NCBI GenBank assembly: GCA_016215345.1
Contig: JACRKD010000026.1
Span: forward strand, 1 to 34,160
Direction of reading: 5' to 3'
Length of the DNA: 34,160 nucleotides
Source: Candidatus Vogelbacteria bacterium
Lineage (GTDB): Bacteria > Patescibacteriota > Minisyncoccia > Phycocordibacterales > UBA12445
Made by a program: the position numbers and the translations under genes. The notes under the pieces are model-generated. The model was not told the DNA's origin and did no database searches. It saw nothing but the letters and a program-made list of their open reading frames with translations. Positions 7,601 through 14,371 of this stretch are shown one piece after another (position 1 is the first letter of the stretch; each line of letters opens with the position of its first letter).

Positions 7601-7684
7601 CCGTTTTTATTTTCTGCTGGTGCTGGCTCGATAACCGTAGCCATGCTCTTTAAGAACCTTGTCAGGGTTACTGAACGTACGTAG
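7601..7684 (+). pseudogene. displaced, diverged folD 3' end
   Basis: The frame reads FLFSAGAGSITVAMLFKN followed by LVRVTERT and TAG. Positions 7629-7656 are identical over 28 nt to 6821-6848 in folD; beyond that the two diverge, partly at synonymous sites (AAT-TTG-GTA versus AAC-CTT-GTC, both Asn-Leu-Val). It has no start and cannot be expressed as a protein by itself. It is best explained as the old folD tail cut off by the RAYT-2 insertion, with a new tail supplied upstream. Confidence 0.75.
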
Positions 7685-7701
7685 AATCCGGGACGTAAAA
7701 T

Positions 7702-7739
7702 TTGACGCTAGAAAGTAGTTATGCTATGCTACTTTCTAG
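7702..7739 (+). promoter_or_regulatory. sigma70 promoter with a palindromic operator across the -10
   Basis: TTGACG (7702-7707), 17-nt spacer, TATGCT (7725-7730). A perfect inverted repeat, CTAGAAAGTAG (7708-7718) and CTACTTTCTAG (7729-7739), fills the spacer and covers the -10. That geometry is typical of an operator. The downstream gene encodes a DNA-binding-like protein, so autoregulation is plausible. Confidence 0.7.
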
Positions 7740-7795
7740 GCTGGACACCACAAATACAACACGTTTTGGTTCAAACCTTAAGGAGGTTTGGAGGT

Positions 7796-8314
7796 ATGGG
7801 AAAAATGGTGGAAGATAGGAAGAAGCACACAGATTATGCACGTAGGTGGAGAAGAGAACATCCGGAGGCTGTAAGAGCAATTCAGGACAGGTACGCAGAA
7901 AAACACCCAGAATGCCACCGACAAAGTACCCGTAAATGGAAGAAGGATCATCCGGACTATTTTAGGGCGGAGAGCGCCATAAGGGTCAAAGAAAGGTACT
8001 ATGGCGAGGGTGCCAAGTTTAATCGCAATGACCGTGAGCCGTGGACGAAAGAGGATTTGGATTTCATTTGCGATTCAGAACTTTCTGATGTTGAGCAGGC
8101 AAAGATACTTGGCAGGACCATCCACGCGATCCAGACCAAAAGGACCCTGGAGCGTAGTCGGCGGGCCGGTATCATTCCAAATAAGTCGGCTGCTCATCGG
8201 AAGGGAATGGATTCTGCCCGTGCACCCAAGGAAGGATCGGTTAAGTCAGAAAGGATAGTTACCACTGTCGTCAGCTTTTCGGCCGATCCGTCTCCTCCAT
8301 ATGAAGGATCCTAA
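7796..8314 (+). CDS. putative DNA-binding protein with a Myb/SANT-like HTH
   Basis: A 172-aa basic protein. The ATG at 7796 follows an AAGGAGG site (7780s) at good spacing. Residues 1-60 contain three related repeats of the pattern W-R-R-E-H-P-E / A-E-K-H-P-E / W-K-K-D-H-P-D, each about 14-16 residues. Residues about 78-115 (EPWTKEDLDFICDSELSDVEQAKILGRT split over a Trp-rich helix and HTH turn) look like a Myb/SANT or phage-type HTH domain. The Ser/Pro-rich tail is probably disordered. I do not recognise a named family; HNH-associated and phage regulators share this look. It has its own promoter-operator and terminator, so it is a monocistronic accessory gene. Function is inferred as DNA binding only. 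Confidence 0.65.
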   Translation: MGKMVEDRKKHTDYARRWRREHPEAVRAIQDRYAEKHPECHRQSTRKWKKDHPDYFRAESAIRVKERYYGEGAKFNRNDREPWTKEDLDFICDSELSDVEQAKILGRTIHAIQTKRTLERSRRAGIIPNKSAAHRKGMDSARAPKEGSVKSERIVTTVVSFSADPSPPYEGS

Positions 8315-8337
8315 TCTATTATTGGTTTGAACATTTC

Positions 8338-8370
8338 CCGCCGTCCCACATCGGGCGGCTTTTCTTTTTG
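8338..8370 (+). terminator. rho-independent terminator
   Basis: CCGCC and GGCGG (8338-8342, 8354-8358) enclose a short loop and are followed by a T-rich run (TTTTCTTTTT). It closes the HTH gene. Confidence 0.65.
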
Positions 8371-8397
8371 AATTTGTTCTTTTTGTTTTTTCGCATG

Positions 8398-8421
8398 ACA
8401 CTCATATTAAAATATGAGTGT
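8398..8421. repeat. perfect 11-bp inverted repeat, possible operator
   Basis: ACACTCATATT-AA-AATATGAGTGT: perfect 11-bp arms with a 2-nt centre, in the gap between the HTH gene's terminator and the deaminase fusion gene. It has no T-run, so a terminator is unlikely. It could be an operator for the downstream gene or a mobile-element hairpin. Confidence 0.6.
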
Positions 8422-8565
8422 TGCAATTGATTGTCGAACTCGGGTACATAAGTTTGACAGCAAGATTATAGATGGTAGCCTTTGCTTGGGATTGTCTTCT
8501 ACAATAGCTCGTTGAGATAGAAAATTCTGCCTTATGAGATCTACGCTAGGCAAAGGAGGACCTCC

Positions 8566-9381
8566 ATGTTTTCTATTGCCCAAGGCCTCTTGTCGTTTCC
8601 AGTGAGTTGCGGAAATCTTAGGGATATGTCGGATACACGGCTTGTTGCAATGTTTAGCATTGCCACCGATGCGAGACTTAAGGCCCAAGCCCCATACTCT
8701 AACTTTTTGGTCGGTGCCGCGGTTGAAAGCCATGCTGGTGGCATATACAGAGGATGCAATGTCGAGCGTTGTTCACATACACAAAGCACTCATGCTGAAC
8801 AAAATGCTATCGATACTATGATAACGAACGAGGGTAGCGTGGCAATAAAAAGGCTTGTTTTGGTTGGCGCTCCGTTGGGTATTAAGGTGCCGATTGAGAA
8901 CCATGATTCCGTTCATCATCCGGCAGTTTTGTGCCCTTGCAATCATCAATTAGTTTGGCCATGCGGTCACTGCCGACAGATCATTTGGGAAAACTGTTTC
9001 GGCGATAGTGACTTTGAACTAGAATTTTCTAACTTTATCGAGGGCTGTAACGACGTGATTTCCTTCTCGAAGAATTTTCAAAATAAAGAAGCTAGTGCCC
9101 TAAGGATCGAGTATAAAAACTCTGAAGGTTTTATCGCCAATTACTATCCAGTTTTCTTCGTTAAGAAGGATGATAAGACAGTATATATAGTTGAGACAAA
9201 AGGGAGAGAGGAAGAAGATGACAAACTAAAATTCGAACGATTAAGGCTGTGGTGTGAAGATGTGAATAACAGACAGAATAGGATCGCTTACAAGGCGTTG
9301 TATATAAAACAAGAGGAGTGGGATAAGTATAAGCCTAAAAATTTCGATGAGGCCGTAAAATTATTTGAAAAACAATACTAA
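8566..9381 (+). CDS. cytidine deaminase fused to a type III restriction nuclease-like C-terminal domain
   Basis: A 271-aa two-part protein. Residues about 25-145 are a cytidine deaminase: APYSNFLVGAAV, GCNVE, the zinc motif His76-Ala-Glu78 and Pro132-Cys133-x-x-Cys136. From about residue 147 (SDFELEFSNFIEG...VISFSKNF) the sequence matches the C-terminal part of type III restriction Res subunits, ending with VYIVETKGREEEDDKLKFER and WCEDVN. In that family a YYPDF motif and ETKG form the PD-(D/E)xK site; here the first acidic residue is Val196 (YYPVF), so nuclease activity is doubtful. The start at 8566 is chosen for the SD (AAAGGAGG) just upstream. The SD lies in GGAGG-A-CCTCC, which can fold on itself. 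No methyltransferase gene is nearby. Confidence 0.8.
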   Translation: MFSIAQGLLSFPVSCGNLRDMSDTRLVAMFSIATDARLKAQAPYSNFLVGAAVESHAGGIYRGCNVERCSHTQSTHAEQNAIDTMITNEGSVAIKRLVLVGAPLGIKVPIENHDSVHHPAVLCPCNHQLVWPCGHCRQIIWENCFGDSDFELEFSNFIEGCNDVISFSKNFQNKEASALRIEYKNSEGFIANYYPVFFVKKDDKTVYIVETKGREEEDDKLKFERLRLWCEDVNNRQNRIAYKALYIKQEEWDKYKPKNFDEAVKLFEKQY

Positions 9382-9430
9382 AAAAAGATTTTTTTAACAC
9401 TATTTAAAAACAAATGAATAAATTGAAAAT

Positions 9431-9479
9431 ATCTGTTGAGGATTTTAAAAAGTTTAAAATCCCTTAGTTATCAACAGAT
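9431..9479. repeat. nested double hairpin in a gene-free stretch
   Basis: An outer pair ATCTGTTGA / TCAACAGAT (9431-9439, 9471-9479) encloses an inner pair GGATTTTAAA / TTTAAAATCC (9440-9449, 9453-9462) with loop AAG. Both stems are perfect. It lies 66 nt before the next gene, and could be a structured leader, a protein-binding site or a mobile-element end. Confidence 0.55.
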
Positions 9480-9544
9480 TAAATCTTGCTTGATTTTCCC
9501 TGTTCCGTTACAATACTTGCGTATTATAAATCAGCTTATTTTTT

Positions 9545-10051
9545 ATGAAAAAAGAATATAAACAAGGAGTGGCTCCAGTTGTTGTCGTCGTCGGTGTTCT
9601 GATTGTGCTAGCCGTGCTCTATTTTTTATTTCCGAAAAATAATACCAGTACCACCGGCGGGCCAGTTTTGTATAAAGATGTTTCCACCTCTCCGGATTCT
9701 CTATTGGGTGTCTGGGAATTAAGGGCGGCACAGTTGTACGATACAGACAAGAAACAATGGATTAACTTTGATATTAAAGAGAGGGGTCTGTCATTGGTTT
9801 CACACCGTAGATTTGCAAAAGACGGTGGGTACTGTGAGGGGTCAGTTGTGTCCGGTAAATTTGTTTGTGACGATAGCGGTAGCGATACCTACAAGGTTAT
9901 CGGTGATAAAATAAATATTTCACAGTATGAGGGGTTTATTGAGACGAAGTGGGGGATACAAAACGGCAATCTTGAACTTGATTTGGGGGTCAAGGGCCAA
10001 GATGGCGTTGTTCGCCCGTGGACCAGGGTTACTATGTTTAAGCTCCAATAG
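9545..10051 (+). CDS. membrane-anchored protein of unknown function
   Basis: A 168-aa protein with one N-terminal membrane helix (residues about 8-29, GVAPVVVVVGVLIVLAVLYF) and an extracytoplasmic domain. The domain begins LLGVWELRAAQLYDT and has several beta-strand-like segments (SLVSHRRFAKDG, INISQYEGFIETKWG, LELDLGV), reminiscent of lipocalin-like or other small beta-barrel domains. Two Cys (in GYCEGS and FVCDD) could form a disulfide outside the cell. The N-terminus MKKEYKQG resembles that of type IV pilin-like anchors but has no clear prepilin cleavage site. No SD is present. Family not recognised. Confidence 0.6.
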   Translation: MKKEYKQGVAPVVVVVGVLIVLAVLYFLFPKNNTSTTGGPVLYKDVSTSPDSLLGVWELRAAQLYDTDKKQWINFDIKERGLSLVSHRRFAKDGGYCEGSVVSGKFVCDDSGSDTYKVIGDKINISQYEGFIETKWGIQNGNLELDLGVKGQDGVVRPWTRVTMFKLQ

Positions 10052-10060
10052 GACCTCCGA

Positions 10061-10192
10061 TTATTCCGCCTCTGCTTTTTTCTCTTCAGTCTTAATCCCC
10101 GGGACTTCTTTGTATAAATCTGCTGGTACAAGTGTCTTTTTTTGTTCCTTGGCGTCGAAGAGAGTAATTACGAAGTCGTAGCTTTTACCACG
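10061..10192 (-). pseudogene. C-terminal coding fragment, unknown gene
   Basis: On the minus strand a frame with no start codon reads GKSYDFVITLFDAKEQKKTL, then VPADLYKEVPGIKTEE and a Lys/Ala/Glu tail to TAA. The composition is protein-like and ends in a charged tail as many small bacterial proteins do. A stop lies immediately upstream in frame. It looks like the 3' remnant of a deleted gene, convergent with the gene before it. Family not recognised. Confidence 0.35.
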
Positions 10193-10230
10193 TTATAGCT
10201 ATTAAACGAAAGGAGGGGTTGATTTTGGCC

Positions 10231-10254
10231 ACGCCTAGGAAGGCGGGTTTTTTT
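10231..10254 (+). terminator. rho-independent terminator behind an orphan SD
   Basis: CGCCT-AGGA-AGGCG followed by seven T. Just upstream (10209-10216) is a perfect AAAGGAGG with no supported ORF behind it (a TTG at 10219 is too close). This looks like the regulatory shell of a lost SD-led accessory gene. Confidence 0.5.
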
Positions 10255-10331
10255 AATTTACATTTCTTTAAAACTGGAGTATGTTTTTTATGGAGATTGG
10301 TACGTTTAACCAAGACTAAGGAGCGTGAAGA

Positions 10332-10388
10332 ATGGAGGGGAAAATTGTCATCGGAGTTACCGGTTCCCTCCGGGGGAGTTTTTTGTAA
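10332..10388 (+). pseudogene. truncated P-loop kinase start, CoaE-like
   Basis: An AAGGAG (10317-10322) precedes ATG 10332 by 9 nt. The 18-codon ORF reads MEGKIVIGVTGSLRGSFL. The segment KIVIGVTGSL is the typical beginning of dephospho-CoA kinase (CoaE) and related P-loop kinases, where G-S-G-K-S/T should follow; here the frame runs into the terminator hairpin at 10366-10384 and stops. It is probably a 5' remnant left by deletion. The match is short, so the family call is tentative. Confidence 0.35.
10366..10384 (+). terminator. short GC hairpin with T-run
   Basis: CTCC-GGG-GGAG followed by six T, overlapping the end of the CoaE-like fragment. Confidence 0.45.
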
Positions 10389-10421
10389 TATCGGTAATAA
10401 ATAATACCGGTTTTGTCTAGA

Positions 10422-10449
10422 TTGTCTTTTTATTTTATAGGACTATAAT
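10422..10449 (+). promoter_or_regulatory. promoter of secDF
   Basis: TTGTCT (10422-10427), 16-nt spacer, TATAAT (10444-10449). The ATG of secD is 8 nt behind the -10 box, so the mRNA would be leaderless or have a leader of only one or two nt. Confidence 0.65.
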
Positions 10450-10457
10450 TATTTTCA

Positions 10458-11858
10458 ATGTTTAGAAATAGAGTTTTGGCTATCATGTTTATACTTTTGG
10501 GGGTGCTTCTCGGCGCTTTTGTTTATTATTCAGAGGTCTCCGGTGCCGACAAAGATTCTTTCTGGTATGGATGGGCATTTAAATTGGGGCTTGATCTTAA
10601 GGGTGGGACTTACTTGGTATACAAGGCCGATATTTCTAAACTGACTCCGGGAACGGTTGCCGATTCTATGTCGTCCTTGCGCGAAGTTATCGAAAGGAGG
10701 GTTAATCTCTTTGGTGTCTCCGAGCCACTTGTCCAAAATGAACAGGGAAGTATTATCTCCGGCTCTAAAGAACAAAGGCTGGTGGTGGAGCTTCCGGGGG
10801 TTGCCGATGTGTCTCAAGCTGTGGCGATGATCGGCGCCACCCCAGTTCTTGAATTTAAGACTGAAAGACCGGAAGCTGAAAGCAAACCGATTCTTGATGC
10901 GCAAAAAAAATATAGAGACGCAGTTGATAAAAAACTTCCGGTTCCTGCCGATATAGACCCGAAACTTTTGTTGGAAGATCCATACTATGTTTCTACTGAT
11001 TTGACGGGGAGATATCTAGAGAAAGCTTCCATAGATTTTAATTCCGGCTCTATTTCCCCGGCCGTTTCTCTGCAGTTTACTGATGAGGGAGGAAAGATCT
11101 TTGCTGATTTGACTAAGGCCAACATAAGTAAAACCATTGGAGTTTATCTTGATGGCGCGCCAATTACCACTCCGGTTGTAAGAGAGGAGATTCTTTCCGG
11201 CAAGGCCCAAATTACTGGCAATTTTACACCCGACGAAGCCAAGACTCTGGTTGGTAGATTAAATGCTGGAGCTTTGCCTGTCCCAATTGAACTTATCTCC
11301 ACTCAAAATGTTGGAGCTACTTTGGGTCAAGAGGCGCTCGGCCAGAACATTCGGGCGGGTATTATAGGCTTTCTTATGATTGCCGTATTCTTGATTGTTT
11401 GGTATCGACTGCCGGGACTTCTGGCTACGGTCTCTCTTTCTATTTATGTTGTTTTAATGCTTGCGCTTTTCAAGCTTATCGGAGTAACTCTCACTGCCGC
11501 AGGCATTGCCGGATTTATTCTGACTATCGGTATGGCGGTTGATGCCAATATTTTGATTTTTGAAAGAATCAAAGAGGAACTTTCGGTGGGAAGGAATTTG
11601 GAGGATGCTATTAGGGAAGGTTTCTGGAGGGCGTGGGAGTCAATCAGGGATAGTAATCTTTCCACGATTATTACCGCTGTAATCTTATTTTGGTTTGGTA
11701 CCAGTCTCATCAGGGGGTTCGCCCTAACCTTGGCTATCGGAGTGGCCGCTTCAATGTTTACAGCTATAACTGTTACTAGGACGATTTTAAATTCTTTCGG
11801 ACTCAAGGGGACTGGTCCTGTCCTGAAGTTTCTATTTGGTCATGGTCTAAAACTTTAA
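10458..11858 (+). CDS. secD: protein translocase subunit SecD
   Basis: A 466-aa RND-type membrane protein that, with SecF, uses the proton gradient to help pull exported proteins through SecYEG. An N-terminal helix (residues about 5-25) is followed by the D1 motif GLDLKGGTYLVY, a periplasmic P1 region with VVELPGVADVSQAVAMIGA, and the C-terminal six-helix domain from about residue 290 (GQNIRAGIIGF, LTAAGIAGFILTIGMAVDANILIFERIKEEL). The latter contains the conserved D4 signature. It is shorter than E. coli SecD (615 aa), mainly in P1, which is common outside Proteobacteria. There is no SD and the promoter lies directly upstream. secF follows after 3 nt. Confidence 0.95.
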   Translation: MFRNRVLAIMFILLGVLLGAFVYYSEVSGADKDSFWYGWAFKLGLDLKGGTYLVYKADISKLTPGTVADSMSSLREVIERRVNLFGVSEPLVQNEQGSIISGSKEQRLVVELPGVADVSQAVAMIGATPVLEFKTERPEAESKPILDAQKKYRDAVDKKLPVPADIDPKLLLEDPYYVSTDLTGRYLEKASIDFNSGSISPAVSLQFTDEGGKIFADLTKANISKTIGVYLDGAPITTPVVREEILSGKAQITGNFTPDEAKTLVGRLNAGALPVPIELISTQNVGATLGQEALGQNIRAGIIGFLMIAVFLIVWYRLPGLLATVSLSIYVVLMLALFKLIGVTLTAAGIAGFILTIGMAVDANILIFERIKEELSVGRNLEDAIREGFWRAWESIRDSNLSTIITAVILFWFGTSLIRGFALTLAIGVAASMFTAITVTRTILNSFGLKGTGPVLKFLFGHGLKL

Positions 11859-11861
11859 ATT

Positions 11862-12746
11862 ATGTTTGTCGCAAAGCACAGCAAAATATTCGTAGGCATT
11901 CTGGTTGTTCTGGTTATTGTCTCCTTAATTTCCATCTGGAGATATGGGCTAAACCTCGGTATGGACTTTACCGGCGGTTCCCGTCTTGAAGTAGATTATC
12001 CCGGTGGTCTTCCGGACATAGTGAAAGTAAGAAACGCCGTTGATGCGCTTAACCTCAATGCGACCGTCCAGCCGATAGGCGCGACAGGTCTTATGGTTAA
12101 GGCGCGAGACTTGAAAGAGTCCGATAGGATTGCATTAATTAACGCTCTTGCGATAGATGGAATTAAGGTTATTGATAAGCAGTTTACTTCTGTCGGTCCG
12201 ACTATTGGGAAGGAGTTAAGGATGAAATCAATTTATTCTATAATCTTGGTTCTTCTTGCCATTACTCTGTTTATCGCCTTTGCTTTTAGGCAGGTTTCTG
12301 GAGTTGTTAAGTCTTGGGAGTATGGTCTCGTAACAATAATAACTTTGGCTCATGATGTTGTCATTCCGCTTGGAATTTTCGCCTATCTCGGTTCAGCCTA
12401 TGGCGTTGAGATTGATTCACTTTTCGTAACAGCCCTTCTTACGATTTTAGGATTCTCTGTTCACGACACGATTGTTGTCTTCGATAGAATTAGAGAGAAT
12501 ATCAAACTCAAGAAATCTAGAGACTTTGTCGAGGTGGTCGGCATGAGTCTTTACCAAACAGTTTCCAGATCCATAAACACATCTCTCGCGGTGGTTCTAA
12601 CTCTTCTTGCTCTTTTATATCTCGGCAGTGAATCCGTTAAGTATTTTTCTTTAGCTTTAATAATAGGTATCATCGCCGGAACCTACTCTTCCGTTCTTCT
12701 CGCAAGTCCACTTCTGGTTGTTATTCAGAGTTGGAAAAAGAGATAA
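11862..12746 (+). CDS. secF: protein translocase subunit SecF
   Basis: A 294-aa partner of SecD. It shows the N-terminal helix, GMDFTGGSRLEV, a short periplasmic region, and five further helices with IDSLFVTALLTILGFSVHDTIVVFDRIREN and SINTSLAVVLTLLALL. The start follows the secD stop by only 3 nt with no SD (AAATT before ATG), so it is probably translated by re-initiation after secD. A small palindrome, TAACAC-G-GTGTTA, overlaps its stop codon. Confidence 0.95.
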   Translation: MFVAKHSKIFVGILVVLVIVSLISIWRYGLNLGMDFTGGSRLEVDYPGGLPDIVKVRNAVDALNLNATVQPIGATGLMVKARDLKESDRIALINALAIDGIKVIDKQFTSVGPTIGKELRMKSIYSIILVLLAITLFIAFAFRQVSGVVKSWEYGLVTIITLAHDVVIPLGIFAYLGSAYGVEIDSLFVTALLTILGFSVHDTIVVFDRIRENIKLKKSRDFVEVVGMSLYQTVSRSINTSLAVVLTLLALLYLGSESVKYFSLALIIGIIAGTYSSVLLASPLLVVIQSWKKR

Positions 12747-12796
12747 CACGGTGTTAGTATTGGGTAAACAGTTCTTTGATTAACGGGAGGTGACGG

Positions 12797-13417
12797 GTGA
12801 AGAGTTTCAATCTTCTAGTTTTGCCCCTTATCTTTTCTTTTTGCCCGATTATTTCATGGGCGGAAATTTCTTTTGATTGGCAGGATGCCGGATCAATTTC
12901 CGTTGCGAGCCGGAAAGAAGTTGAGTCGCGTTTTTTGTCGGTTGCCTCTCTGTATCTTACCGATAAGTATGCGAATCTCGGAACCTACGACTTTGTCGGT
13001 TCACCAGAGAAGTTCGTGGTCAAGGTTATTGGCGGCTATGAGAGGGAGAGTGGCTCCAAAGCAGAATATTTTCCCGGCGTAAATGGCGGAACTCTTTTTG
13101 CCGATCCATCTTTTTTCTTCAATTTGAATGTCTTTCAGGTTGGTGCCATGCACGAACTTTGTCACGCCTATGATTATATTATGACAGATAAAATGCGTAA
13201 GGACCTACGGTATTTCTTGAAAGTTCGCAGGGTTACTGGCGGTAAGTTTTCAAACTCTATAGGTTGGTATCGGCAGTATCTGCTAAAAAATGAAGGCCGC
13301 GCCTTCGAAAGGGAAGCGATGTATCTCGACGAGATAAGAAACGGATTTTCGGTCAATGATTATTCTTCAGCCATGAGGCGTATTATCGTGGGAAAGAAAG
13401 CGCATAGCATGCGTTAG
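12797..13417 (+). CDS. putative secreted zinc metallopeptidase (HExxH)
   Basis: A 206-aa protein starting at GTG 12797, chosen because GGGAGG lies just upstream. Residues 1-22 (MKSFNLLVLPLIFSFCPIIS, then WAE) form a signal peptide with a likely cut near Ala22. His119-Glu120-Leu-Cys-His123 is an HExxH zinc motif, and ENEGRAFEREA-type residues (Glu166 or Glu171) downstream could give the third ligand, as in gluzincins. The spacing of about 43-48 residues is long for classic families, so the fold is uncertain. It would act outside the membrane. The next gene also has a signal peptide and starts 10 nt later, so the two form an operon. It follows secDF but has its own SD-type initiation. I do not recognise the family. 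Confidence 0.6.
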   Translation: MKSFNLLVLPLIFSFCPIISWAEISFDWQDAGSISVASRKEVESRFLSVASLYLTDKYANLGTYDFVGSPEKFVVKVIGGYERESGSKAEYFPGVNGGTLFADPSFFFNLNVFQVGAMHELCHAYDYIMTDKMRKDLRYFLKVRRVTGGKFSNSIGWYRQYLLKNEGRAFEREAMYLDEIRNGFSVNDYSSAMRRIIVGKKAHSMR

Positions 13418-13427
13418 GAGGCGCGAG

Positions 13428-13871
13428 ATGAAAACGAAGATCCTGTTCTCCCTGGCAGTCATATTTCTAAACCTTGATCTTTCTTTGGTCTATGGCCATG
13501 GTCGATACAGTGGTAGCAGATACACTGATATTCCGAATCGTACTGGTGCGCCTTGCATCCAGGAACGGACTTGGAGGCCATATATTCATGTGCCTTATGT
13601 CGTCTATTATTTTCCACAGACAAGGATTCCGGTGGACATTATTACAGCGGAGGGGACTAAGATTCGGGATGGATGGAGTACAAGAGTTACATTTTATATG
13701 GGCCGATACAGCAATGGCGATACATGGTGCCAGGTCGGGGTGACTCCGGCCAGATTTCAGATCGAGACTGACGCCATAAAATGGGTTGAGGAGAGTTTCG
13801 GTCTCTCGGTCGGATCTCTCCGCCAGATTGAGCGCAGATCTGCCGGCCCACCGTGGTTTGTTTCGAACTAG
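13428..13871 (+). CDS. small exported protein, unknown
   Basis: A 147-aa protein with an AGGAGG site before its ATG and a signal peptide (MKTKILFSLAVIFLNLDLSL, likely cut after YGH or VYG). The mature part is rich in Tyr, Arg and aromatic residues, has two Cys (PCIQE and TWCQV) that may form a disulfide, and has beta-type patterns such as YIHVPYVVYYFP and STRVTFYMGRYS. It is cotranscribed with the HExxH protein and the pair ends in a strong terminator. A partner or substrate of the peptidase is possible but not shown. No family recognised. Confidence 0.6.
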   Translation: MKTKILFSLAVIFLNLDLSLVYGHGRYSGSRYTDIPNRTGAPCIQERTWRPYIHVPYVVYYFPQTRIPVDIITAEGTKIRDGWSTRVTFYMGRYSNGDTWCQVGVTPARFQIETDAIKWVEESFGLSVGSLRQIERRSAGPPWFVSN

Positions 13872-13878
13872 CCGCTTT

Positions 13879-13901
13879 CCGCCAGTCTGTGGCGGTTTTT
13901 T
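13879..13901 (+). terminator. rho-independent terminator
   Basis: CCGCCA-GTCTG-TGGCGG followed by six T: a perfect 6-bp stem. It ends the exported-protein operon. Confidence 0.85.
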
Positions 13902-13923
13902 AATTTGGTGGCGGTATGATAAT

Positions 13924-14343
13924 ATGGATTTAATAGTTTATAGATCTATGAGTACTGAACGTAAGGAAGAGTTTGGGGGCATGAAGGTTGAAAAAGAGAC
14001 CGGTGTTGCCGCCGACTATATTAACGCTTGGATGATGACGCTCTATCTTGTTCGAGAGATAGAAAAAGCTTCCGATGAAACTGAAAGGGCAGATGCCTTG
14101 GATTTGGCCTTCGTCTCTTTGAAGCCGGTGGAGCGATATAGGGATTATTATGAGAAAAGAGACTATTCCAACAAAGGTGTGGTTTTGAATGGAAGTGATG
14201 TTGCCAAAATCGAGGCCATTGATAAGTTGGTTGATGAGTTTAACTCTGCGATTCCTGAGATAAGGTCGACAAGAAATTACGCTCGTCTTAAGGACTTTGC
14301 TACAAGAATAAATCTACTAGTTAGGGGCACCAAGGACTTTTAG
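13924..14343 (+). CDS. small helical cytoplasmic protein, unknown
   Basis: A 139-aa protein with no signal peptide or membrane helix. It is acidic-basic mixed and predicted mostly helical (VEKETGVAADYINAWMMTLY, REIEKASDETERADALDLAF, KIEAIDKLVDEFNSAI). The ATG at 13924 lies right behind TATGATAAT (13915-13923) with no SD, so initiation would be leaderless; the spacing is tight and an internal ATG at 13948 (MSTERKEE) is an alternative. It ends one nucleotide before the -35 box of the 16S promoter. Family not recognised. Confidence 0.5.
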   Translation: MDLIVYRSMSTERKEEFGGMKVEKETGVAADYINAWMMTLYLVREIEKASDETERADALDLAFVSLKPVERYRDYYEKRDYSNKGVVLNGSDVAKIEAIDKLVDEFNSAIPEIRSTRNYARLKDFATRINLLVRGTKDF

Positions 14344-14371
14344 TTGACATTAGTTATGCGATGGCTATAAT
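14344..14371 (+). promoter_or_regulatory. 16S rRNA promoter
   Basis: Consensus TTGACA (14344-14349), 16-nt spacer, consensus TATAAT (14366-14371), about 245 nt before the mature 16S start. It is the strongest promoter in the window. Confidence 0.85.

Noticed and set aside
9431-9479. Replication origin, from the TTATCAACA box and AT-rich DNA
   Set aside because: Only a single imperfect DnaA box; no cluster and no dnaA or dnaN nearby.
10219-10404. 61-codon ORF from TTG
   Set aside because: The SD is only about 2 nt from the TTG, and the frame crosses two terminator-like hairpins; its product has no protein-like pattern.
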